From positions 1 to 7,126 of the forward strand of contig CAZJBJ010000171.1 in the NCBI GenBank assembly GCA_964544295.1: 7,126 bases of DNA, in the 5' to 3' direction. This DNA comes from JAENVU01 sp964544295 (lineage in GTDB: Bacteria; Actinomycetota; Acidimicrobiia; IMCC26256; JAENVU01). Under the pieces are notes generated by a model. It worked only from the letters and a program-made list of their open reading frames with translations, ran no database searches and was not told the DNA's origin. This document shows, piece after piece, positions 1 to 5,419 of the stretch. Each line of letters opens with the position of its first letter. The stretch's first letter is position 1. The translations under genes and the position numbers were made by a program.

Positions 1-447
1 CGCCGCAGCAGGAGAGTCCAGCTCGACTACAGAAGCAGGCGAGGTCATGGCGAGCTCGTCCGCGATGTATTTGACGACCACCAGATTGGCGAGCAGTACG
101 AGGGCGCTCGTGGTCATGACCAGCAGCGAAACCTTCGGTTCGGACACCGGGAGCAGGTGCAACACCGCCATCCAACCGGTCCAGAGCGGGTTGGTGAATC
201 CCTCGACCCGCGGACCCCCGACGTTCCAGACCAGTCCGTGTCCGTCGGCCAGATTGCGCGCGTACCGCATCGAGATCATGGCGTCGTCGAAGAGCGAGAA
301 GCCGAGCGCGCCCCGTATCCGGAACGATGTCCGGGCGATGAAGACCGCATAGCACGACGCGAACCCCGCCACGATCGCCGGCATGATCCATCGTCCGGAC
401 GGAGGTTCCGAATCGTCCAGCCTCTGGGCAGCTGGGTCTACGGACAT
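1..447 (-). CDS. GT-C fold membrane glycosyltransferase, AftB-like (N-terminal part, runs off left edge)
   Basis: The frame is open from an ATG at 447-445 to the left edge, giving 149 residues without a stop; the C-terminal part lies outside the window. It has a short cytoplasmic N-terminus, a membrane helix at about 20-38, an acidic pair D54-D55 in the context LFDDAMISMRYARNLADGHG, then the block RVEGFTNPLW (about 80-89) and a second hydrophobic segment at about 106-125. An Asp-Asp pair just after the first helix, followed by this Asn/Gly-rich loop, is the pattern of polyprenyl-phosphate-sugar GT-C enzymes such as mycobacterial AftB (terminal arabinofuranosyltransferase). The likely role is transfer of a lipid-linked sugar, perhaps arabinofuranose, to an envelope glycan on the outer face of the membrane; the sugar and acceptor are inferred. 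An in-frame stop lies a short way upstream of 447, so the start is well bounded, although no strong Shine-Dalgarno is visible. It is divergent from the acyltransferase. Confidence 0.75.
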   Translation of the reverse strand, partial: MSVDPAAQRLDDSEPPSGRWIMPAIVAGFASCYAVFIARTSFRIRGALGFSLFDDAMISMRYARNLADGHGLVWNVGGPRVEGFTNPLWTGWMAVLHLLPVSEPKVSLLVMTTSALVLLANLVVVKYIADELAMTSPASVVELDSPAAA

Positions 448-460
448 CGGAGATCCAATC

Positions 461-467
461 GGGAGGA
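461..467 (+). promoter_or_regulatory. Ribosome binding site deciding the acyltransferase start
   Basis: The purine run GGGAGGA ends three bases before the GTG at 471 (core GGAGG four bases away). It is the best Shine-Dalgarno among the candidate starts at 471, 540, 585 and 621, and is the main reason for choosing the long form. The spacing is on the short side. Confidence 0.5.
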
Positions 468-470
468 CCG

Positions 471-1799
471 GTGAACCCGATCACGCGGGCGTGCGGTGCT
501 CGGCGATCGTACCCGGGCGGGGACGACGGGATTCACGGGGTGTCTCGACGGCGACGCGGTAGCTCGTTGCTCTGGCAGAGTGTCGTGATCGCTGCACCTC
601 TCGGAAGTTCGGTCGACACCGTGGCGGCTCGTCACATCGATGCGCTCGATGGACTACGCGCCGTGGCGGTGGTGATGGTCCTCACGTTCCACTTCGAACT
701 GCCCGGTGTGCCGTTCCGGGCCGGTGGCTATCTCGGCGTGGACATCTTCTTCGTGCTCAGTGGGTACCTCATCACGTCGTTGTTGATCGTGGAGTGGATG
801 CGGTTCGGCAGCGTCTCGCTCGGAAACTTCTACGCGCGTCGGGCGTTGCGGCTGCTCCCCATGGTGGGCGTGTTGCTCGCCGCCGGAGCCTTTGTCGTGG
901 TCGCGATGCCGGCGGGGTATCCGGAGCGGCCCGAACCGATTGCGTTCGTCGCGGTGGCCACCTATTGGACCAACTGGCTGCAGATCTGGCAGTTCGGCGA
1001 CGCAGGCATGTTCGGACATGCCTGGTCGCTGGCGATCGAGGAGCAGTTCTATTTCGTATGGCCACCCCTGGTCGTACTGCTGCTCATGGCCGCTCGCCGG
1101 AACTCGATGCGTGCGAAACGGGCGTTGGTCTTCGGTGTCTCAACCTTGGGTTCGCTCATCGTTGGCGCGAACCGGGCCTTCGTCTGGAGCACGATGACAT
1201 CGGGCTCGGAGTCGGCGTCGCCGCTGGTGCGCTACGCGAGCGGCGTCAAGGTCGACGACGCGTTCCGGCATTGGTACTTCGGCTCGTTCACGCGGAGCAG
1301 CGGGCTCTTGATCGGCGCAGCCCTCGCGGCCGTGCTGGGGAGTCTCACGGTGCGGACGGCCCTGGCTCGTCGCCGCCGGGTTACCGTCGGCGTCGGGGTA
1401 CTGGGAGGAGTCGGTGTCGCCGCGGTCGTCGGGGTCGCGAGCCGTGCTCCGTATCAGAACTTCCTGCCGACGTGGGGGCTGTCCGTTCTCGAACTCGGGG
1501 TCGCCGCGATCATCGTGACGATCGTCGTGGCTCCGTCGGCGGTCATCGACCTGCTCCTCGCCAACGGCATGATGCGATGGGTCGGGAGGCGTTCCTACGG
1601 CATCTACATCCTGCATATTCCGGTACTGCTCGCGGTGCGTGGTCTGGCGTTGGTCGATGGCGTCGCCCCGACCTCCCGCCGTTGGACCGAGGGCCTGATC
1701 GCCGGAGGTGTGACTGCCGCCTCGGCCGGGCTGACCTACCGATTCCTCGAGATGCCGGCGCTCCGGCTCAAGCGCCACTTCACCCGCCGCGATTCCTGA
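471..1799 (+). CDS. Acyltransferase family 3 (OafA/YrhL-type) membrane O-acyltransferase
   Basis: This 442-residue polytopic protein transfers acyl groups to sugar hydroxyls of envelope glycans, glycolipids or secreted glycosides. The Acyl_transf_3 signatures appear in order: LDGLRAVAV (59-67) with the conserved His74 at the end of the first helix, GVDIFFVLSGYLI (89-101), FYARRALRLLP (120-130), HAWSLAIEEQFYFVWP (183-198) and GRRSYGIYILHIPV (372-385). About ten hydrophobic segments are visible. There is no C-terminal SGNH domain, so it is the short form. The usual start lies just before the RHIDALDGLRA block; here about 50 extra residues precede it, including RRRRG at 26-30. The GTG at 471 has a ribosome binding site, but GTG codons at 540, 585 or 621 remain possible and would leave more room for promoters. 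Its divergent neighbour is a glycosyltransferase, so the two may build and decorate one glycan (inference). Confidence 0.88.
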   Translation: MNPITRACGARRSYPGGDDGIHGVSRRRRGSSLLWQSVVIAAPLGSSVDTVAARHIDALDGLRAVAVVMVLTFHFELPGVPFRAGGYLGVDIFFVLSGYLITSLLIVEWMRFGSVSLGNFYARRALRLLPMVGVLLAAGAFVVVAMPAGYPERPEPIAFVAVATYWTNWLQIWQFGDAGMFGHAWSLAIEEQFYFVWPPLVVLLLMAARRNSMRAKRALVFGVSTLGSLIVGANRAFVWSTMTSGSESASPLVRYASGVKVDDAFRHWYFGSFTRSSGLLIGAALAAVLGSLTVRTALARRRRVTVGVGVLGGVGVAAVVGVASRAPYQNFLPTWGLSVLELGVAAIIVTIVVAPSAVIDLLLANGMMRWVGRRSYGIYILHIPVLLAVRGLALVDGVAPTSRRWTEGLIAGGVTAASAGLTYRFLEMPALRLKRHFTRRDS

Positions 1800-1812
1800 C
1801 ACGCACGTCAGG
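1795..1812. promoter_or_regulatory. Perfect 6-6-6 inverted repeat, candidate operator
   Basis: CCTGAC at 1795-1800 and GTCAGG at 1807-1812 are exact reverse complements around a six-base spacer. The repeat covers the acyltransferase stop codon and ends directly against the -10 box of the amidohydrolase. A repressor there would block RNA polymerase, which fits an operator. No T-tract follows, so a terminator is less likely. Short repeats like this can also arise by chance. Confidence 0.35.
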
Positions 1813-1818
1813 TACAGT
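1813..1818 (+). promoter_or_regulatory. -10 box (TACAGT) for a leaderless amidohydrolase mRNA
   Basis: TACAGT fits the actinobacterial TANNNT -10 consensus. Seven bases separate it from the ATG at 1826, so transcription would begin at or within a base of the A of the start codon. The gene has no Shine-Dalgarno sequence, as expected of a leaderless transcript. No convincing -35 element is seen at 16-18 bp spacing. Confidence 0.45.
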
Positions 1819-1825
1819 CCGGCGC

Positions 1826-3067
1826 ATGACCGCGGCCTTCGAGCGCGTCCTGCCCAAGATCGTCAGCGTCGACGACCACGTGGTGGAACCGCCCCACGTG
1901 TGGCAGACCTGGCTCCCCGAGAAGCACCGGGCTCGGGGTCCGCGCGTCGAACGCAAGCAGTGGGGGCCGTTCCGACACCTGCCGGGCGCGCGGTACGAGA
2001 TGAGCGAGGACCCGGACGGCCGCTGGGGCGACGCGTGGTACTTCGACGACAAGCTCATCTACGTCCACAAGCGGTTCGTCGCGATCCCGCTCGACGCGAC
2101 CCCCGGCGGCGACCTCACCAAGTTCGACCGCACGAAGATGGTCATGGAGGCGGTGACCTATGACGAGATGCGGCCCGGCTGTTACGACGCCAAGGCCCGC
2201 ATCGTGGACTTCGAGGCGAACTGGGTGGACGGCTCGCTGCCCTTCCCGACGTTCCCGCGCTTCTGCGGTCAGACGTTCTATGAACACGAGGACCGCGAAC
2301 TCGGCCTCGCGTGTGTGCGGGCCTACAACGACTGGATGGTCGAGGAATGGTGCGCGCCGTCGCGGGGTATGAACATTCCGCTTTGCATCATGCCGCTGTG
2401 GGATGCGGACCTCGCCGCGGCCGAGATCGAACGGAACGCGCAACGGGGCGTGCGGGCCTTCTGTTTCAGCGAGCTTCCCCACCACCTCAACCTGCCCACG
2501 ATCCACAGCGGCGGTTGGGATCCGGTACTCGCGGCGTGCAACGACACCGGAGTCACGCTCTGTATGCACATCGGTTCCTCGTCGACGAACCCGACCGCGT
2601 CACCCGACGCGCCCAAGGGCGTCGGTGGCACCCTGGCGTTCAACAACTCGATGGCGTCCATGGCCGACTGGCTCTTCTCGGGCAAGCTCATCCAGTTCCC
2701 GAAGTTGAAGCTGGCGTACTCCGAAGGTCAGATCGGCTGGATCCCCTACGCCCTCGAACGGGCGGACACCGTGTGGGACCAGCACGACAGTTGGCAGCAC
2801 TCGAAGGAGCTGATCCCCGAGCCGCCGTCGAGCTACTACTACGGCCGGATCTTCGGATGCTTCACCGCGGATCGTCACGGCCTGGCGTCGTTGGACCAGG
2901 TCGGGGTGGACAACATCTGCTTCGAGACCGACTACCCACACACGGACACCACGTGGCCCGACAGTCACGCGTACATCCAGCAGATGCTCGAAGGCTTCGA
3001 CGACGAGGTCGCCTACAAGGTCCTGCGCGGCAACGCCATCCGCATGCTCGAACTCGACCGCGTCTGA
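1826..3067 (+). CDS. Amidohydrolase-2 family metal-dependent hydrolase
   Basis: This 413-residue cytoplasmic TIM-barrel protein belongs to the amidohydrolase-2 (ACMSD/uracil-hydrolase-like) family, whose members cleave C-C, C-N or C-O bonds with one metal ion. Visible elements are an N-terminal DDHVVEPPHVW block (Asp16 and His18 as the D-x-H metal site), CMHIGSS with His248, the SEGQIGW block around Glu300, and ETDYPHTDTTWPDS (367-380) with the late-strand Asp369. The length of about 400 and the ESDYPH.D..WP-like ending match the actinobacterial members often found in aromatic, sterol or xenobiotic catabolic clusters. The reading frame is open much further upstream, but that part overlaps the acyltransferase in another frame. 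The ATG at 1826 is the first start after the upstream gene and lies 26 bp beyond its stop. The substrate cannot be told from sequence. A leaderless promoter and a possible operator precede it. Confidence 0.88.
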   Translation: MTAAFERVLPKIVSVDDHVVEPPHVWQTWLPEKHRARGPRVERKQWGPFRHLPGARYEMSEDPDGRWGDAWYFDDKLIYVHKRFVAIPLDATPGGDLTKFDRTKMVMEAVTYDEMRPGCYDAKARIVDFEANWVDGSLPFPTFPRFCGQTFYEHEDRELGLACVRAYNDWMVEEWCAPSRGMNIPLCIMPLWDADLAAAEIERNAQRGVRAFCFSELPHHLNLPTIHSGGWDPVLAACNDTGVTLCMHIGSSSTNPTASPDAPKGVGGTLAFNNSMASMADWLFSGKLIQFPKLKLAYSEGQIGWIPYALERADTVWDQHDSWQHSKELIPEPPSSYYYGRIFGCFTADRHGLASLDQVGVDNICFETDYPHTDTTWPDSHAYIQQMLEGFDDEVAYKVLRGNAIRMLELDRV

Positions 3068-3137
3068 GGCGCTCCGCTCGCGGTCGGGAGTCGGAGTCTC
3101 GGACGGGGTGGTGCGCGTGGGGGGTGGGTGTCCCGGC

Positions 3138-3158
3138 GCCTCAGGGTGTGTCTGAGGC
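3138..3158 (+). terminator. Possible hairpin terminator after the amidohydrolase
   Basis: GCCTCA (3138-3143) pairs exactly with TGAGGC (3153-3158) around a nine-base loop, about 70 bases past the amidohydrolase stop. There is no T-tract. U-tract-free hairpins are reported as actinobacterial terminators, but a six-pair stem is weak evidence. Confidence 0.25.
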
Positions 3159-3247
3159 ACGCAGGTGACCACAATCCCTCAAGTTGGGGATGCGGGGGCG
3201 GCCGGGTCGGATGAAGCTCCTGGGGCGGGACCGGGAGACCTCGACGC

Positions 3248-3252
3248 AGGAG
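3248..3252 (+). promoter_or_regulatory. Ribosome binding site of the small ORF
   Basis: AGGAG lies seven bases before the ATG at 3260, an ideal spacing. It is the strongest argument that the 80-residue frame is translated from this start rather than from the internal ATG at 3341. Confidence 0.45.
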
Positions 3253-3259
3253 CACACTC

Positions 3260-3502
3260 ATGGGGACACTGACGAAACCGCGATCAGGTGGCGGGCGATC
3301 TCATCTCAAGCTGGTCCACTCCGCCGACGATGCTCGGGCCATGACTGTGGCACCGACCGGACAACTCTGCGACCTGGACGATCCGAACCCCGGCCCGCGC
3401 GACGCGGCGGCGCTCGTGGCCCGGTTCAGCCGGGTGTTGCCGACTGACATCGACTGTGACGGCGTCTTCGCCCTCGGATTTCAGACCCAGCCGCCGGAGT
3501 AA
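3260..3502 (+). CDS. Small hypothetical protein, 80 residues
   Basis: I do not recognise this protein. It is soluble, with no signal peptide, membrane helix, zinc-binding Cys pair or helix-turn-helix that I can see. The N-terminus is basic and Ser/Gly-rich (residues 1-18). From residue 28 onward it is acidic and proline-containing, with an amphipathic stretch RDAAALVARFSRVLP at about 47-61. Codon use supports translation unevenly: by my count about 43 of 52 codons after residue 28 end in G or C, versus about 17 of the first 27. A good AGGAG precedes the ATG; ATG 3341 is an alternative start. Its last 22 bases overlap the 3' end of the convergent SDR gene, so residues after about 73 are constrained by that gene. 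It may be a genuine small protein, the N-terminal remnant of a larger gene, or a spurious frame. Confidence 0.42.
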   Translation: MGTLTKPRSGGGRSHLKLVHSADDARAMTVAPTGQLCDLDDPNPGPRDAAALVARFSRVLPTDIDCDGVFALGFQTQPPE

Positions 3503-4233
3503 CCGAGGAACTGGCCGGTGGTGAAGCCGCTGGTCCCGTCGAGGAACGCCGCGCACATCGCCGCGCACTCCTCGACCGTCCCGAGGCGACGCATCGGGAC
3601 CCGGGCCTCGATCTTGGCGCGGACCTCCGGGTCGTCGGCGCCGTTGGCGCGGCGGAACTCGGGGAAGTCCATGAAGTTGGTGCCGAGGGCGTTGACCTGA
3701 ACGCCGGTGCGCGCGACTTCACCCGCCACGTTCTTGACCAGCATGTTGGCCGCCGCCCGCGCCGACGAGTAGAGCGGTGCGCCCGGGGTGGGTCGGGCAC
3801 CTGCGGCGCTCGTGAGGAGCAGAATCTGGCCCGCGCCGGCGTCGACCATCGCGGGGACGACGGCGCGCAGGAACTGGTACGGCGCCTCGATGCAGCCGCG
3901 CATCACTCGGTGGAGGTCGTCGACGGTCGAGTCGGTGAAGCGGCCGATCACGATCTGGCCCGAGAACGCCGTCGCCGCGTCGAGGCGACCGAACCGGGCG
4001 AGGGCGCCCGCGACGAGGGCCGGTGCCGCGTCGGGGTCGGCCAGATCCCGCGGTGCGTCGATGACCTCGACGGTCGCACCCCGTGATTCGAGGTCTTCAA
4101 CCAGGCCCGGCTCGGGGTTGGCCAGGGCGATGTCGTGGCCGCGGTCGGCCAGGATCCGGGCGAGGGCCGGACCGACGAAGAAGCCGGCATCGGCGATCAG
4201 GGCGACGCGACGAGGGTGCGCGGATGGGCTCAT
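3481..4233 (-). CDS. SDR-fold halohydrin dehalogenase-like protein (HheG-like)
   Basis: This 250-residue single-domain SDR fold has an unusual active site. Where oxidoreductases have TGxxxGIG, it has ADAGFFVG (14-21). Where they have NNAG, it has AFSG (89-92). Instead of Tyr-x3-Lys it has Tyr155-x3-Arg159, with Ser142 exactly 13 positions before the Tyr. S-x12-Y-x3-R and T-x4-F-x-G are the two signatures of halohydrin dehalogenases, which interconvert vicinal haloalcohols and epoxides without NAD(P)H. The first is exact and the second is present except for Ala14 in place of Thr, with aromatic Phe19 kept in the halide-pocket position. From memory, the blocks VGPALAR, TNFMDFPEF, RRLGT, TGQF and SGGW match Ilumatobacter HheG closely. 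The start at 4233 places MSPSAHPRRVALI at the N-terminus; an ATG 12 codons upstream is in frame but less family-like and lies upstream of the -10. A diverged, possibly NAD-dependent SDR is the alternative. Confidence 0.85.
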   Translation of the reverse strand: MSPSAHPRRVALIADAGFFVGPALARILADRGHDIALANPEPGLVEDLESRGATVEVIDAPRDLADPDAAPALVAGALARFGRLDAATAFSGQIVIGRFTDSTVDDLHRVMRGCIEAPYQFLRAVVPAMVDAGAGQILLLTSAAGARPTPGAPLYSSARAAANMLVKNVAGEVARTGVQVNALGTNFMDFPEFRRANGADDPEVRAKIEARVPMRRLGTVEECAAMCAAFLDGTSGFTTGQFLGYSGGWV

Positions 4234-4239
4234 CCGCCG

Positions 4240-4245
4240 ACCGTA
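4240..4245 (-). promoter_or_regulatory. -10 box (TACGGT) for a leaderless SDR mRNA
   Basis: Read on the minus strand, TACGGT fits TANNNT and is followed by six bases and then the ATG at 4233, placing transcription start at the start codon. No Shine-Dalgarno is present. It supports the 4233 start over the upstream ATG at 4269. No clear -35 is seen. Confidence 0.42.
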
Positions 4246-4270
4246 GACCGACTGCACGCCCGCGAGCACC

Positions 4271-4276
4271 TACGCT
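4271..4276 (+). promoter_or_regulatory. Possible -10 box (TACGCT) for the alcohol dehydrogenase operon
   Basis: TACGCT fits TANNNT and lies 34 bases before the GTG at 4311, which would give a leader of roughly 28 bases carrying the ribosome binding site. No clear -35 is visible, so this is a weak call. It faces away from the SDR -10 box in the same 77-bp gap. Confidence 0.28.
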
Positions 4277-4299
4277 CCGCCCTCAGGCGCCGTCGACCT

Positions 4300-4305
4300 G
4301 GAGGA
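4300..4305 (+). promoter_or_regulatory. Ribosome binding site of the alcohol dehydrogenase
   Basis: GGAGGA lies five bases before the GTG at 4311 and fixes that codon as the start. The same frame is open upstream to about 4083 but there it overlaps the SDR gene antisense. Confidence 0.7.
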
Positions 4306-4310
4306 ACCCC

Positions 4311-5417
4311 GTGCGTGCAGCTGTCCTGGAAGCTCCGAACACCCCTGTCGTCGTGGTGGACATCGACATCCGACCGCCCAAGCGCGGCGAGGTGTTGGTG
4401 CGCGTCGCGGCCTGTGGGGTCTGCCACTCCGACCTGTCGATCGTCGACGGTTCGTTCCCGGCGCCGGTGCCGGTGGTGCTCGGCCACGAGGCCGCCGGAG
4501 TCGTCGAGGCCGTCGGCGAGGACGTCAGCTCCGTCGCGCCGGGCGACAAGGTGGTCCTGACCCCGTTGCCGACGTGCGGCCAGTGCTACTTCTGCTCCCG
4601 CAACCAGCCGACGCTGTGTCAGGTGTACGGCGCGTCGCTGTTCTCGAACCTGCTGCCCGACGGCACGAGCCCGTTGTCGCGCAACGGTGACATCGTGTAC
4701 CGCGGGCTGGCGACCGCCGCGTGGGCGGAGTTCGCGATGATGCCCGAGGCCGGGGTGGTCAAGGTCGACGCCGACGTGCCGTTGGACGTCGCGTGCGTTC
4801 TCGGCTGTGCCGTGCAGACGGGGGTCGGCGCGGTCCTCAATACGGCCCAGGTCGAGGAGGGTGCCACCGTGCTCGTGTTGGGTGCCGGTGGTATCGGGAT
4901 CGCGGTCACCCAGGGCGCCCGGCTCGCGGCCGCGGCGCGCATCATCGTCGTTGATCCGGTGGCCGAGCGACGCGACGCGGCACTCCGGTTCGGGGCCACC
5001 GACGTGTGTGATCCGGGGGCCGACGACCCGGTCGCGATGGCCTTCGCGCTGACCGGCGGCATCGGTGTGGATTACGCATTCGAGGCCGCGGGGCAGGCTG
5101 CGCTCATCGAACAGGGAATCATGGCGACCCGGCCGGGCGGCACGATCTGTTGCGTCGGCGCGCCGCCGATCGAGCAGGGCATCTCGATTCCGATGGTGGT
5201 CGGGTTCACCGCGACCGAGAAGAAGCTCATCGGGTGCCTGTTGGGATCCGTGCACGCGCAGCGGGACATTCCGCGCCTGCTGGCGCTGTGGCGCACCGGC
5301 CGGCTCGACCTCGAAGGCATGATCACGCACCGGATGCCGTTGAGTGAGACCGAGACCGCCCTGGAGTTGATGCGTCGCCGTGAGGGCATCCGGACCGTGC
5401 TGACGGTCGGGGAGTAA
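4311..5417 (+). CDS. Zinc-dependent alcohol dehydrogenase (medium-chain, class III-like)
   Basis: This 368-residue cytoplasmic MDR enzyme oxidises alcohols to aldehydes, or the reverse, with a nicotinamide cofactor. Catalytic zinc ligands are Cys38 (GVCHSD), His59 in GHE and Cys166 in LGCAVQTG. The structural zinc lobe is complete, with Cys89, Cys92, Cys95 and Cys103. The Rossmann motif GAGGIG is at 191-196, and Asp215 ends the second strand, favouring NAD over NADP. Length and the insert after the structural zinc site resemble actinobacterial class III-type ADHs, including the NDMA-dependent group. That group keeps NAD tightly bound, but I cannot show this here. The GTG start has a strong ribosome binding site and gives the usual MRAAVLEAP N-terminus. 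It is first in an operon with the thioesterase and is divergent from the halohydrin dehalogenase-like SDR, so an alcohol or haloalcohol substrate shared with that enzyme is plausible. Confidence 0.93.
   Translation: MRAAVLEAPNTPVVVVDIDIRPPKRGEVLVRVAACGVCHSDLSIVDGSFPAPVPVVLGHEAAGVVEAVGEDVSSVAPGDKVVLTPLPTCGQCYFCSRNQPTLCQVYGASLFSNLLPDGTSPLSRNGDIVYRGLATAAWAEFAMMPEAGVVKVDADVPLDVACVLGCAVQTGVGAVLNTAQVEEGATVLVLGAGGIGIAVTQGARLAAAARIIVVDPVAERRDAALRFGATDVCDPGADDPVAMAFALTGGIGVDYAFEAAGQAALIEQGIMATRPGGTICCVGAPPIEQGISIPMVVGFTATEKKLIGCLLGSVHAQRDIPRLLALWRTGRLDLEGMITHRMPLSETETALELMRRREGIRTVLTVGE
5409..5414 (+). promoter_or_regulatory. Ribosome binding site of the thioesterase inside the dehydrogenase 3' end
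   Basis: GGGGAG sits in the last codons of the alcohol dehydrogenase, five bases before the ATG at 5420. The stop of the first gene and the start of the second are 2 bp apart, which points to translational coupling. Confidence 0.55.
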
Positions 5418-5419
5418 GG

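Larger units (their letters stand above)
3068..3259. other. Intergenic spacer downstream of the amidohydrolase
   Basis: This 192-base stretch is rich in G runs on the plus strand. The frames crossing it are extensions or shadows of neighbouring genes and look non-coding. It holds a short hairpin (3138-3158) and the ribosome binding site of the small ORF that follows. No convincing TANNNT promoter is seen. Confidence 0.5.

Noticed and set aside
47..474. Plus-strand frames of about 100 codons at the left edge
   Set aside because: They are antisense to the glycosyltransferase, whose minus-strand frame stays open to the edge and has recognisable membrane and DD motifs.
1140..1802. Minus-strand 220-codon frame within the acyltransferase
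   Set aside because: Low-complexity composition typical of a shadow frame; the acyltransferase signatures are on the plus strand.
794..1825. Upstream extension of the amidohydrolase frame by 344 codons
   Set aside because: It overlaps the acyltransferase in another frame, is Arg/Gly-rich without motifs, and the family N-terminus begins at 1826.
2311..3168. Plus-strand 285-codon frame overlapping the amidohydrolase 3' half
   Set aside because: Arg- and His-rich shadow translation; the amidohydrolase frame carries the conserved metal-site motifs over the same bases.
3179..3208. TCAAGTT followed by GCCGGGTC, resembling a flagellar sigma-28 promoter ahead of the small ORF
   Set aside because: The -35-like half matches well, but the spacer is 15 bases instead of about 11 and the second half departs from GCCGATAA. 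No motility gene is nearby.
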